Translations under genes and position numbers: made by a program
Part shown: in pieces, positions 54,882 through 63,916 of the stretch
Position numbering within the stretch: position 1 is the first letter of the stretch
Layout of the letters: each line of letters begins with the position of its first letter
Assembly: GCA_019359545.1 (NCBI GenBank)
Contig: JAHHHB010000004.1
Location: 1 to 64,000 of the forward strand
Length of the DNA: 64,000 nucleotides
From: Desmonostoc geniculatum HA4340-LM1
Lineage (GTDB): Bacteria; Cyanobacteriota; Cyanobacteriia; Cyanobacteriales; Nostocaceae
Direction of reading: 5' to 3'
Notes under the pieces: model-generated
What the model saw: the letters and a program-made list of their open reading frames with translations, nothing else
Told to the model about the DNA's origin: nothing
The model's database searches: none

Positions 54882-55283
54882 ATGGAGCAATGGCAAAAAG
54901 ATTTAGTAGAAATCGTAGAAACAGTGGCAGATGAAGTAGAGCGTTTCTTCCTCGGAATGGGTGAAATGGTAGACGCCTTTTTTGAGCTAACGGAAGAAAT
55001 TACTGAGCAAGTACACAGTAATATTGTCACTGAAGTAGATCAGTATTTACAAGATTTAGCTGAACCAATGATGGAAGCTTACTGGGAGTTAGAAGACGTT
55101 GTAGCAGACGTAGATCCTGGTTTTCCGTATTCAGTCGAACCCACAGCCGAAAGAAATCCAGCTTGCATGGGTTGTACTCACTACCACGGTCAAGTTTATG
55201 GCGGTAACTTGTTAGTTTGTGCCATGCATCCCCACGGTTATGAAGATGAGAATTGTCCAGACTGGGAAAAGGAGGAGGGTTGA
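54882..55283 (+). CDS. Hypothetical protein with four-cysteine C-terminal motif
   Basis: A 133-aa acidic protein. Residues 1-75 are helical and very acidic (VETVADEVERFFLGMGEMVDAFFELTEEITEQV). The C-terminal 45 residues carry C95-x2-C98, C113 and C125 together with several His (CMGCTHYHG, CAMHPHG), suggesting a zinc or Fe-S site. The start MEQWQKDLVEIV at 54882 is preferred; upstream codons come from repeat-adjacent DNA. Conserved-looking but unnamed; 74 bases before queF on the same strand. Confidence 0.65.
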   Translation: MEQWQKDLVEIVETVADEVERFFLGMGEMVDAFFELTEEITEQVHSNIVTEVDQYLQDLAEPMMEAYWELEDVVADVDPGFPYSVEPTAERNPACMGCTHYHGQVYGGNLLVCAMHPHGYEDENCPDWEKEEG

Positions 55284-55357
55284 GGAGAGATGGGGAGATG
55301 GGGGACGCTCTGACGCGGAGAATAATCAAATGATAAATGACAAATGACTAATAACAA

Positions 55358-55777
55358 ATGACTAATAACAATTTACCCGAAAGTGTATCTGGGCTAAGCC
55401 AAGAAATGAAGTATGGCGAGCGTGATATTGCGGAAGGCAAACTAATTACCTTTCCGAATCCCCGTGTGGGAAGGCGATACGACATTAACATTACTTTGCC
55501 GGAATTTACTTGTAAATGTCCGTTTTCCGGGTATCCTGATTTTGCGACTATTTATATTACCTATGTGCCTGATGAACGAGTAGTGGAGTTGAAGGCACTC
55601 AAGCTTTATATTAACAGTTACCGCGATCGCTATATTTCTCACGAAGAATCTGCTAATCAAATTTTGGATGATTTTGTCGCCGCTTGTGACCCGTTAGAAG
55701 TTACCGTAAAAACAGATTTCACCCCTCGCGGCAATGTTCATACCGTAGTTGAAGTACGTCATCAAAAGAGTCATTAG
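55358..55777 (+). CDS. queF: NADPH-dependent preQ0 reductase QueF
   Basis: A 139-aa enzyme that reduces 7-cyano-7-deazaguanine to 7-aminomethyl-7-deazaguanine in queuosine synthesis. Signatures: KYGERDIAEGKLITFPNP, active-site Cys C54 in CKCPFSGYPDFA with D61, VELKALKLYINSYRDRYISHE and the NADPH-binding ELK-SL-like segment. The start lies inside an ATGACTAATAACAA tandem repeat; the first five residues (MTNNN) come from it. No preQ1 riboswitch recognised upstream. Confidence 0.94.
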   Translation: MTNNNLPESVSGLSQEMKYGERDIAEGKLITFPNPRVGRRYDINITLPEFTCKCPFSGYPDFATIYITYVPDERVVELKALKLYINSYRDRYISHEESANQILDDFVAACDPLEVTVKTDFTPRGNVHTVVEVRHQKSH

Positions 55778-55824
55778 GCATTGGGCATCGGGCATCGGGC
55801 ATTGGGCATTGGGCATGGGGCATT
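55777..55824. repeat. GGCATTG/GGCATCG heptamer repeats
   Basis: Seven units of GGGCATT or GGGCATC follow the queF stop codon directly, then ACAAATGACAAATGAC repeats to 55858. Confidence 0.7.
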
Positions 55825-55902
55825 AGTTTTAGACAAATGACAAATGACAAATGACAGCTGACATTACTAATATGCGCCCAATTGAGTCACCCATAAGGTG
55901 AA

Positions 55903-55940
55903 CCCCAGCCAGTAGCCTGTGGCTGGAGTTTTCTTTATAG
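55903..55940 (+). terminator. Terminator-like hairpin after queF
   Basis: CCAGCCA (55905-55911) pairs with TGGCTGG (55920-55926) and is followed by AGTTTTCTTT. It points rightwards. It may terminate queF, or be part of an old insertion-sequence end, because another inverted repeat (GCAAGTGTCC / GGACACTTGC, 55957-55995) follows closely. Confidence 0.55.
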
Positions 55941-56137
55941 TTTTTATGCTTAAAAAGCAAGTGTCCTTAGATGGCGGCTAATTCTGGACACTTGCCACGG
56001 TTATATCTCGGTTGAATACCAAGAAAGGCTATCTCGAAATCGTTGAGGAACAGGAGAGTGGAAACCGTATTTCGTACTTCAGGCAAGGGATGAAAGATGC
56101 CAGAAGGCGTAAACGTCTTAATCAATCGCGTGATAAC

Positions 56138-56848
56138 CTAAAAGCGATAGTTGCGATCGCGTACCCACATACTAATCGGTAGTGCGTTTCCTTGGGGATC
56201 GACTTTCGCCTTCACCACGATGGGTGGTACTTGTCCTCTCCTAGCGCGTTGGGCTTGCAAATCGTTCCGAATCTGCTGCCGTTGGTTTTCTGGGATGTAA
56301 TATGTTTCTAAACCGTAGTTGATGGAACCATCTTCATAGACGCCTCTTAAGGCTACTTGATTAGCTCTTAGGGAAGTGGGGCGCGAGCTACTTACTCGTA
56401 ATGGTCTCCAAGCTCTAGGAACACCACGACCAGAAGATACTTGTTCTTGTAAAGTCACGTAGATGTTGGTTCCTTCAGGCAATCTTCTACCACTTCCACG
56501 ACCTTTACTGACTAAGGTCTGCCAACCAGGCAATCTGCTCAAATTAGCAGTCCGGGATATATTATAGTCCAGGGCTAGGCTGTTTCCTTGTAGGACATCA
56601 TTAGGGTTTACAGGCGCGGTTTGCAAAATCACCGTCTTGCCCGTCATATCTGTGTAAAGCGCTTGGGCTGGTACTGCCATAATTAGCGCTGTTTGCACCG
56701 CCAATGGTGCTAGTAACCGCCAAACAGGTAAGGGCTTATTTGATTTTTGTTCAGTAGCAATCAGGTAATCCCGAAAAGTCACCGTCTTGGAAAATTCAGC
56801 TTCGGGAGACAAGGATTTATTTTTAGATTCAGAGGAATTACTTGTCAT
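56138..56848 (-). CDS. GDYXXLXY-type membrane-associated protein
   Basis: A 236-aa protein with one N-terminal hydrophobic span (about 45-62, RLLAPLAVQTALIMAVP). The family motif that gives GDYXXLXY its name appears as GNSLALDY in LQGNSLALDYNIS, after the typical VILQTAPVNPNDV. The second half includes the usual basic strands and ends PISMWVRDRNYRF. Found next to a DUF2157 membrane protein on the same strand, the normal pairing of the two families. Function unknown. Confidence 0.78.
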   Translation of the reverse strand: MTSNSSESKNKSLSPEAEFSKTVTFRDYLIATEQKSNKPLPVWRLLAPLAVQTALIMAVPAQALYTDMTGKTVILQTAPVNPNDVLQGNSLALDYNISRTANLSRLPGWQTLVSKGRGSGRRLPEGTNIYVTLQEQVSSGRGVPRAWRPLRVSSSRPTSLRANQVALRGVYEDGSINYGLETYYIPENQRQQIRNDLQAQRARRGQVPPIVVKAKVDPQGNALPISMWVRDRNYRF

Positions 56849-57026
56849 GAGCGTAGTCCTAAAAAGCAGGGGGTGATGAGGAGGACAAAAGTAACGAGAT
56901 TAGGACTAACGCAGAGAAACTTTAACAATTTTAGATTTTAGATTTTAGATTGAAGAAAAAATCTCAAATCTAAAGTTCCAAATTTTTACTGAATTCTGAA
57001 TTCTGAATTCTGAATTCTTTCTTCCA

Positions 57027-58448
57027 CTACTTCTGACTTGTAGCCTTAGATGTACCAGGTTGGCGGCGTTCAAACCAAAGCCCAGCACTAATTAAAGCTG
57101 AACCGCATAAAACGAAAACCAGGGACTTAAAAAGTAAGTCGGTATCATACTCCTGTACCCGGCTGATAATTTGGAGTGTTACTAACAGCATACCTCCCCA
57201 AAAGGAACTTCTGTTATTTAATTTCAATCCTTCTTGAATTAGTCCCCAGGCTAATGTTGCTAGAAGTACATTGAAAATAAAAACCCCAAGTTCATCAATT
57301 CGGCTGATAGTTTGATGCCAAAAAGGTACTAAGGCAATAAAGACAAGAAAAGTAGTGATGACAGCAGTCGTAAAAATCACTTCGCGGCGGGGAGGATTAT
57401 TTCTTTGACGCAGGAGAAACAACCACTGCAACACCGCTAAGCCGCTGAGAATTCCCAAATCAATTATCGGCAGAGACTCGAACAAGTTTGTCAAAGTCGT
57501 TGGCTGATTATAGCTATAATCTGGAGAGTCCCAGACCCAACGAAAAGACAGGACATAGAAGACGATACCAAAGCTTACCAATGCTAAATTACGAGCTAGG
57601 GATTGAAACAATCTGTAATTTATGGTTGGAAACAGCAGGTCATCATAACTCCAGAATAATGCAGGTGGAAGTGCAAAAGCAAAAGATGCCACCCAAGGGG
57701 CTATATCAGCATAATTTAGCAGTGGCAGAGGATTGAGGTTGGCTTGCAAGGAACTAGCAAAGACAAAGGCTGCGAGGGCGAAAATCCAACGCGATCGACA
57801 GAAGTAAGCTAAGGGTACAAACACCAGCCACGCCAACAGAGGCATATGCTGTACCAGTAGTCGTGACCAAATGACTTCACTTGAAGGGTACCACAAATCT
57901 TCCAGCCCCGTCCAATACCCAATTTCCACAAGGATAATTGACAGAATTCCTAAAGAATTTAAGAACAGACTATAGGCGATGACTGCGACACCAAATCCCC
58001 AGGCGAGAAACAATTGGGAAATTGAACCGCTAATATTGAACATCTGGGCCATCAGCAGTAGATTTGCGCCTAAAATGAAAGCACTTAAAATTAGCAAACA
58101 CTCTCCCAGTAAGCGTTTGCTTTGTTGTGCCTTCTTTCCTTGAGCTTGTCTCCAAGTGTAAAAACCAGCGATCGCGGTTGCAAAAAACAAACTCATCAGC
58201 AGAATAAACTTGACTTCTCGTGAGCCTGATTGCCAGTTTGCTGCTACAAAGGTAATTATGCCCAAGCATAAAAGGATGCTGCCTGTGGCGATCGCTATTG
58301 CAACAAAGCGATCGCGTGCAGCAGCTTCCACGTTTTTAAATTGGTAACGTTCTGCTATTTGTTCATACTGCGAAGAACTAATTATTCCTTCATCCCTCCA
58401 TAATTGTGCTTCTTTGCGTAATTTTTGCGGGAAATTATCTAAGAACAT
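57027..58448 (-). CDS. DUF2157-family polytopic membrane protein
   Basis: A 473-aa membrane protein. N-terminal soluble part matches DUF2157 (KLRKEAQLWRDEGIISSSQYEQIAERYQF), followed by about twelve hydrophobic spans (first: FVAIAIATGSILLCLGIITFVAANW). The start at 58448 (MFLDNFPQKLRKE) is the family start. The partner GDYXXLXY gene lies 178 bases downstream across an ATTTTAGATTTTAGAT repeat, and the two are probably one unit. Role unknown. Confidence 0.85.
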   Translation of the reverse strand: MFLDNFPQKLRKEAQLWRDEGIISSSQYEQIAERYQFKNVEAAARDRFVAIAIATGSILLCLGIITFVAANWQSGSREVKFILLMSLFFATAIAGFYTWRQAQGKKAQQSKRLLGECLLILSAFILGANLLLMAQMFNISGSISQLFLAWGFGVAVIAYSLFLNSLGILSIILVEIGYWTGLEDLWYPSSEVIWSRLLVQHMPLLAWLVFVPLAYFCRSRWIFALAAFVFASSLQANLNPLPLLNYADIAPWVASFAFALPPALFWSYDDLLFPTINYRLFQSLARNLALVSFGIVFYVLSFRWVWDSPDYSYNQPTTLTNLFESLPIIDLGILSGLAVLQWLFLLRQRNNPPRREVIFTTAVITTFLVFIALVPFWHQTISRIDELGVFIFNVLLATLAWGLIQEGLKLNNRSSFWGGMLLVTLQIISRVQEYDTDLLFKSLVFVLCGSALISAGLWFERRQPGTSKATSQK

Positions 58449-58671
58449 GACCTTCTCCGGTGCAGTGGGGTAGCTTGGCCATTGCATTCCCAATGGCGGT
58501 CATTATATTTTGAGTATGAAGCCAAAAGCTTTAATTACACTGTTCTTGTGTAACAGTTTTAGTTGGATTCTGATACAAACAAATTAGTAATAATTCAGCA
58601 ATTCCTGAGTCAGAATTCTGAAGTCAGAATTCAGAAGCCAGAATTTTAACGGCAATTATTTATATATCTAC

Positions 58672-59673
58672 ATGGAAAACCCTTCTAATTTATTACTGAA
58701 ACTTTCGCGGCGATTGTTTACAAATCTAGATGAACAAGAAAAATTTATTGAGGCGTTAATAAATCCTCAGCCTTTTTCATCTAGCATTCTTTGGTGTCAG
58801 GAAAAACCAGAATTTTCGCCTTTTCCAGTGGAAACACCAACGCATTGGCAACCGCAATTTATAGACCGGTTACAGTTAGGAGAAAAACCTGGTCAAAATT
58901 CATTACATGAAAAAGGATATTTTTATTGTTTGGATTTTTCTTCAGTTTTTGCCGCTGCTACTTTGTTAGCAATTTCTCAGCCAGTAGATTTAATTTTTGA
59001 TATGTGTGCTGCACCTGGAGGGAAAAGCATCTTCGCTTGGAAAGCTTTACAACCAGATTTACTCATCAGTAATGAAGTGATTGGCAAACGTCTGGGAATG
59101 CTAATTTCTAATTTGAAGCGTTGCCATATCAGCCCTAGCGCTGTAGTTAATAGAGATTCGAGTATATTTGCCGAAATGATTCCAGCTTCTAACAACTTGG
59201 TAATAGTTGATGCTCCTTGTACTGGACAATCACTACTTGCTAAAGGCGAAAAAGCACCTGGTTGTTTTCATCCAACTGCTATTAATAAAAGTGCCAATAG
59301 ACAAAAACGCATTATAGCTAACTCTGCTAAACTTGTTTCGCCACAAGGATATCTTGCTTATATGACTTGCACCTATTCCCTAGAAGAAAACGAGCAGGTT
59401 TGTGAGTGGCTTTTAGAACGTTTCCCTCATTTTCAAGCGATGGAAATTAGTCATTTAGCAAAATATCAGTCTCATTTAACTACGATGCCTTGTTATCGAA
59501 TGTTTCCTCAAGATAGGTTAGGTGCGGGTGCATTTACAGTATTATTTCAAAATACTAATGAAGGTGAGAGTCAGGAAGTTAATTTAGATGCAATGTCTTC
59601 GCTGTATATCTACCAAAATCTGAATGTTAGTCTCATAAAAGATTTGAAACGAGATTATGGAACAAACAGTTAG
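58672..59673 (+). CDS. RNA (cytosine-C5)-methyltransferase, RsmB/NOL1-NSUN family
   Basis: A 333-aa SAM-dependent RNA methyltransferase. SAM motif DMCAAPGGKS (about residue 109), motif IV with the release cysteine (VIVDAPCTGQS) and motif VI with the nucleophile (YMTCTYSLEENE) are all present, so it should be active. The short N-terminus lacks the NusB-like domain of RsmB. Probably methylates a cytosine in rRNA or tRNA. Its 3' end overlaps the AraC gene by 17 bases. Confidence 0.88.
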   Translation: MENPSNLLLKLSRRLFTNLDEQEKFIEALINPQPFSSSILWCQEKPEFSPFPVETPTHWQPQFIDRLQLGEKPGQNSLHEKGYFYCLDFSSVFAAATLLAISQPVDLIFDMCAAPGGKSIFAWKALQPDLLISNEVIGKRLGMLISNLKRCHISPSAVVNRDSSIFAEMIPASNNLVIVDAPCTGQSLLAKGEKAPGCFHPTAINKSANRQKRIIANSAKLVSPQGYLAYMTCTYSLEENEQVCEWLLERFPHFQAMEISHLAKYQSHLTTMPCYRMFPQDRLGAGAFTVLFQNTNEGESQEVNLDAMSSLYIYQNLNVSLIKDLKRDYGTNS

Positions 59674-60562
59674 AAAGCAGCAGTCTGAGCTTGCCGCTTT
59701 GATTGCACAGAACAGTAACACAGATGGTGTCCATGCCACAGCGATCGAGCGGTTGTTTTTAATCCGCTCCTCGCAACCAACTGCGCCTCTTCATGCTTTG
59801 CATGAGCCTGCTCTGTGTATCGTCGCTCAGGGCAAGAAGCAGGTAATGTTGGCGGAGAATCTGTATGTTTATGGTCAAGATCAATGTCTGGTGGTGTCCA
59901 TCGATCTGCCTGTGGTCGGTCAAGTGATTGAAGCTACGCCGAGCTTTCCGTATCTATGCCTCCGGCTAGATTTAGATCCAGGAGAACTCAGTACACTGAT
60001 GATGGAGGCGAAATTAGACGCTGCTGCTAACCAAGCACCAGAACCAGGCTTGTCTTTGAGTCCCGTTACTCCCCAACTGCTGGATGCAGCGATCCGACTT
60101 GTAGAGTTGTTGGAAACTCCCCAAGATATTGCCATCCTCGCGCCTTTGGTTGTACGAGAAATTCTCTACCGTTTGCTATCAGGCGAACAAAGTGCGCGAT
60201 TGCGACAGATTGCCTTAGTCGATAAACGGCTCCAGGGGATCACCAGGGCGATTAACTGGCTCAAATGGAACTATGAAAAGCCATTTCGCATTGATGCGAT
60301 CGCTCGTGAAGCCTGCATGAGTTCGTCGTCTCTTCATCATCACTTTAAATCTGTCACGGCCATGAGTCCTTTACAATATCAAAAACAACTTAGGCTCCAA
60401 CAAGCCCGTCGCTTAATGCTAGGGCAGGGAATGGACGCAGCAACAGCTAGTCATTACGTCGGTTACGAAAGCCCTTCACAGTTCAGCCGTGAATACAGCC
60501 GATTGTTCGGCGCACCACCGTTGCGTGACATCGCTAGACTAAAAAGTGGTCAAGAAACGTAG
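59657..60562 (+). CDS. AraC-family regulator with AraC_N domain
   Basis: A 301-aa regulator. N-terminal cupin-like AraC_N domain (PLHALHEPALCIVAQGKKQVMLAENLYVYGQDQCLVVSIDLPV) and C-terminal double HTH (about 215-295): NWNYEKPFRI-type entry, LARE-like IAREACMSSSSLHHHFKSVTAMSPLQYQKQLRLQQARRLML and GYESPSQFSREYSRLFGAPP. Ligand unknown; this group often senses small aromatic or alcohol effectors. Overlaps the methyltransferase gene by 17 bases. The base composition looks slightly more GC-rich than its neighbours. Confidence 0.9.
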   Translation: MEQTVRKQQSELAALIAQNSNTDGVHATAIERLFLIRSSQPTAPLHALHEPALCIVAQGKKQVMLAENLYVYGQDQCLVVSIDLPVVGQVIEATPSFPYLCLRLDLDPGELSTLMMEAKLDAAANQAPEPGLSLSPVTPQLLDAAIRLVELLETPQDIAILAPLVVREILYRLLSGEQSARLRQIALVDKRLQGITRAINWLKWNYEKPFRIDAIAREACMSSSSLHHHFKSVTAMSPLQYQKQLRLQQARRLMLGQGMDAATASHYVGYESPSQFSREYSRLFGAPPLRDIARLKSGQET

Positions 60563-60690
60563 AAGTGAGTGGAGAGTAGGGAAAACAAATTTATATACAA
60601 AGAATAAATCAAAAATTACCCGGTATCAGCTCTCGACTTTGTGAAATAAACATTGTACAAAACAATTAAACAGTACAGGATCTAAGTTAC

Positions 60691-61128
60691 ATGAGTCGAA
60701 AAGTTAGCAAAGTTCTGAAACAGTCTGGAGTTATTCCTTATAGAGTTAACAACGGTAAAGTCGAAATCTTGTTGATTACTACTCGTAACTATCAGCACTG
60801 GGTAATTCCCAAAGGAGATATTCCGTCGGGAATGAGTCCGCCCGATTCAGCAGCCAAAGAAGCTTGGGAAGAAGCAGGGGTAATTGGACAGGTAGATGCG
60901 AATCAACTAGGCACTTACAAGTACCGCAAACAAGGCAAAGCCTACCGGGTCAAAATGTATTTATTACCAGTAGATATCTTGAGTGAAGATTATCCAGAAG
61001 CAACTAAAAGAAAACGCCAGTGGGTAGAAGTGAATCAAGCTATCAGGTGGGTTAAGTTTAGTTCACTCAAACGAGTCATTAAAGGTTTTTTTCAGGTCAA
61101 ATCTTCCTCTTGTGCATTTCGATGCTAA
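60691..61128 (+). CDS. NUDIX hydrolase
   Basis: A 145-aa NUDIX protein, like small diphosphoinositol or Ap4A pyrophosphatases. Opening SGVIPYRVNNGKVEILLITTRNYQHWVIPKGDIPSGMSPPDSAAKEAWEEAGV is the Nudix box region; the catalytic KEAWEE core is intact, while the first Glu of the box is Met and the Arg is Lys. The C-terminus ends in a cysteine-containing tail (KSSSCAFRC). Substrate unknown. Confidence 0.85.
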   Translation: MSRKVSKVLKQSGVIPYRVNNGKVEILLITTRNYQHWVIPKGDIPSGMSPPDSAAKEAWEEAGVIGQVDANQLGTYKYRKQGKAYRVKMYLLPVDILSEDYPEATKRKRQWVEVNQAIRWVKFSSLKRVIKGFFQVKSSSCAFRC

Positions 61129-61315
61129 TGAAGAATTCAGAATTCAGAAGTCAGAATTCTGAAGTCATACAATTTTTGATTTCGGATTTGAGACTTTCCC
61201 AGATGGATTGTCAAAGAGTTAGTAAATAAACTTTTTGACGATCCATTTGTCGTAATCATGTTTAAAATTGCTAATCAGAATCAAGAGTATGGGAGATTGG
61301 GAATCGCCACCTATA

Positions 61316-61349
61316 AGCACCACAAACTTTTCAATTTGATGTGGTGTTT
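61316..61349. terminator. Hairpin between convergent genes
   Basis: AAGCACCACA and TGTGGTGTTT form a stem of about nine pairs around a 15-base AT loop, midway between the NUDIX gene end and the pip gene end. No strong T run; called by position. The rest of 61129-61425 holds heptamer repeats on both sides. Confidence 0.45.
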
Positions 61350-61425
61350 GACTATTTATTCATATCCACCAGTCACTTAACCTTCATCTGAATTCTGACT
61401 CCTGAATTCTGAATTCTGAATTATA

Positions 61426-62373
61426 CTATAAGCTTGCAAACTTATCTGTTGCGTCAATCAAAGCACTACAAATTCCTGGTTCACTCATGGAATGACCGGC
61501 ATCAGGAATCACAATAAATTCGGCTTCTGGCCAAGCACGATGTAATTCCCAAGCTGATATCATCGGGCAAACTACATCATAACGTCCCTGAACAATTACC
61601 GCCGGAATATGGCGGATGCGGTCAACATTTAAAAGTAATTGATCTTCTGTTTCAAAAAATCCCTTATTGATAAAATAATGGCATTCAATACGAGCAAAAG
61701 CTGAGGCAAATTCACTGTCACCAAACTTTTGCATGAGTTCTGGATCGAAAAAAAGTCTACTTGTACTAGCTTCCCAAATTGACCAAGCACGCGCTGCTGT
61801 CAATTGAATTTCTAAATCTGGACTGGTCAAGCGTTTGTAATATGCTGCAATCAAATCGTGACGTTCATCGATGGGAATTGGTTTTAAATATTCTTCCCAA
61901 GCATCAGTAAAAATATAGCTAGTACCTTCTTGATAGAACCATCGCAACTCTTTTTGTCTGAGCATAAAGATACCACGAAGAATTAATCCCGTGCATCGAG
62001 AGGGATGGGTTTGACTATAGGCTAATGATAAAGTGCTACCCCAACTACCACCAAAGACTACCCACTTTTCTATATTTAAATGTTGGCGGAGTTTTTCGAT
62101 ATCACTAACTAAATCCCAAGTGGTGTTTTCTCGTAATTCAGCATGGGGTTTACTTTGACCACAACCGCGCTGGTCAAACATCACCAGCCGCCATTTTTCT
62201 GGGTGGAAATATTGGCGATAAACAGGTGGACATCCACCACCAGGCCCTCCATGCAGCAAAACTATGGGTTGGCCTTGGGGGTTACCTGATTCTTCAAAAT
62301 GGATAGTATGCAGGTCAGAAACCTGTAAACTTCCTTCTCGGTAAGGTTCGATCGCTGGGTAAAGTTCTCGCAT
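61426..62373 (-). CDS. pip: Prolyl aminopeptidase (proline iminopeptidase)
   Basis: A 315-aa alpha/beta hydrolase that removes N-terminal proline from peptides. Signatures of peptidase family S33: LHGGPGGGCPP (oxyanion loop), FDQRGCGQSKPHA, nucleophile S110 in GGSWGS, the acid in QGRYDVVCP and the catalytic His in DAGHSMSEPG. Length matches the family. Cytosolic; no signal peptide. Same strand as the PPIase gene upstream, 74 bases away. Confidence 0.95.
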   Translation of the reverse strand: MRELYPAIEPYREGSLQVSDLHTIHFEESGNPQGQPIVLLHGGPGGGCPPVYRQYFHPEKWRLVMFDQRGCGQSKPHAELRENTTWDLVSDIEKLRQHLNIEKWVVFGGSWGSTLSLAYSQTHPSRCTGLILRGIFMLRQKELRWFYQEGTSYIFTDAWEEYLKPIPIDERHDLIAAYYKRLTSPDLEIQLTAARAWSIWEASTSRLFFDPELMQKFGDSEFASAFARIECHYFINKGFFETEDQLLLNVDRIRHIPAVIVQGRYDVVCPMISAWELHRAWPEAEFIVIPDAGHSMSEPGICSALIDATDKFASL

Positions 62374-62447
62374 TTTAGATATCGTATCAGCAATATAATC
62401 ATAGCGATCGTTATGATTTTAAGGAACTCCAAAGAATAAATTTATGA

Positions 62448-63182
62448 TTAGATCTGCACTACAATTTTAAGTTCCTGAAGTTGTTGCTTTAACCAAGCAG
62501 AAAACAAGTCTCTTAGAATCTTACAGCGCAGTGCTTCATCTAAATGAGGCTGAATAATTTCTTCAACCCAAATAAGATGAACTCCTTTTTGTGTGACAAT
62601 TGGCTTGAGAAGCTGCGGCGGATGAGCAGTAAAGACACAAGCTGCAATCTCCGGACTAAAATTGCTACGGCATCGGATTCCGCAATATCCACCGACACGG
62701 CGTAGTTCTGGTTCTTGTATGTATTGCTGGGCAATATCTTGGAAACAGATTTTGTTTTCTTGCAGTGCATAAAACAGTTTCCAGGCTAAGTCCTCGTCAT
62801 CTAAAACAACTTCATAAGTAATAGATGGAGCATAATCGAGTTGATGTGCAGAAAAGAAAGGTTCGACTTGCTCTACAAATAGATGATTAGCTAACTTTGC
62901 AGAAAGCAGGGAAATTTGGACTAATTCTTTGAATTCATTTAGGGAAAGATAATGTTTTTCTAACCAGACTTCGGTATCTTTAGCTTTGACAAGTTTTTTT
63001 GTCACTCGCATGTTATCTGCCGCCTGCTGAAGCTCTCCTGCATGGATTTTTATGCCTGCTTTATCAGCAGCATCAGCAATAATTTTACGAGTAGCTATTG
63101 CTGCAATAATATCTGGAATTTGGCAAGAAAGCTTAAGTTGATACAATATATCTTCCGCAGAAATAATCAAAGAATCAGTCAT
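62448..63182 (-). CDS. PpiC-type (parvulin) peptidylprolyl isomerase
   Basis: A 244-aa protein: helical chaperone-like N-terminal half and a parvulin-type rotamase domain in the second half (ITYEVVLDDEDLAWKLFYALQENKICFQDIAQQY, RRVGGYCGIRCRSNFSPEIAACVF, QLLKPIVTQKGVHLIWVEEI). No signal peptide, unlike SurA or PrsA. Cyanobacterial proteins of this type often stand beside HlyD/ABC peptide export genes; none is seen within this window. It follows the HTH regulator gene by 110 bases on the same strand. Confidence 0.82.
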   Translation of the reverse strand: MTDSLIISAEDILYQLKLSCQIPDIIAAIATRKIIADAADKAGIKIHAGELQQAADNMRVTKKLVKAKDTEVWLEKHYLSLNEFKELVQISLLSAKLANHLFVEQVEPFFSAHQLDYAPSITYEVVLDDEDLAWKLFYALQENKICFQDIAQQYIQEPELRRVGGYCGIRCRSNFSPEIAACVFTAHPPQLLKPIVTQKGVHLIWVEEIIQPHLDEALRCKILRDLFSAWLKQQLQELKIVVQI

Positions 63183-63292
63183 TACTTAATTCCTTTTTTT
63201 ATAGAGAACCAATCTCTAGATTGTGTCGTTGAAACAGCAATAGCATCTTCAACGACACAATCTGAAAATATATACTCCCTTTTTCCAAAGAA

Positions 63293-63916
63293 TTAGTGAT
63301 GGGTATTAACGAAATTGAATAACCCTTCAAAACTATTAGGAACGCAGGGCAATTGCAGGTCGCTTATGATAATGTCACAATCTTGAATATCGGCAGTTTC
63401 TTGTTTAGGGCTATTGTTTGTTTGTTTCGTAGACAATCCCATTTGTTTAAGTAAACGACTGATGTGACGTTCGGTAATTTTAATCCCAATTTCACTTACT
63501 AAATGTTTGCTTAACCATTGTGCTGTCCAGCTTTGAAACGGATAGCCATACTCATGAGGGCTATGAGTTACCAATTCTTTCAAGCGTTCGATATATTGCT
63601 CATTAACACTCTTTGGCCTGCCTATTCTTTGTTCCTGCCAATGGTGGGCTAACCCAGCTTTTGCTACACTACTCCAATATCGCGCCATGTGATAGGAGCA
63701 GCCTAATATTTGAGAAATTTTGCTTGGAGATTTACCTTGATCTGCCAGCAACATAATTTCGATCCGACGACGGTATTCGGGTTGTAAATTTGCTTGAAGA
63801 TTTTTCAGCAGAACTTTTTGCTGAAAAGGTGTTAAAAACTTACTGGTATTAACGTTATAGTTTTCAAAAGATTGAAATTGCTTGATTTCAGGTGACATAG
63901 ACATTACAAACCTCAT
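63293..63916 (-). CDS. Helix-turn-helix regulator derived from an IS630-like transposase N-terminus
   Basis: A 207-aa protein. Residues 40-90 (YRRRIEIMLLADQGKSPSKISQILGCSYHMARYWSSVAKAG) form an HTH and 105-165 (YIERLKELVTHSPHEYGYPFQSWTAQWLSKHLVSEIGIKITERHISRLLKQMGL) a winged HTH: together the DNA-binding half of IS630-type transposases. Instead of a DDE catalytic domain it ends in a short acidic tail (CDIIISDLQLPCVPNSFEGLFNF). No terminal inverted repeats are seen around it. It is therefore more likely a domesticated regulator than a mobile element, and it precedes the PPIase gene. Confidence 0.72.
   Translation of the reverse strand: MRFVMSMSPEIKQFQSFENYNVNTSKFLTPFQQKVLLKNLQANLQPEYRRRIEIMLLADQGKSPSKISQILGCSYHMARYWSSVAKAGLAHHWQEQRIGRPKSVNEQYIERLKELVTHSPHEYGYPFQSWTAQWLSKHLVSEIGIKITERHISRLLKQMGLSTKQTNNSPKQETADIQDCDIIISDLQLPCVPNSFEGLFNFVNTHH

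Noticed and set aside
56012..56182. 57-codon frame starting with TTG
   Set aside because: Protein-like composition but no ribosome site, and it overlaps the end of the opposite gene; listed as a finding only.
63293..63916. Active IS630 insertion sequence
   Set aside because: No DDE domain and no terminal inverted repeats found around it.
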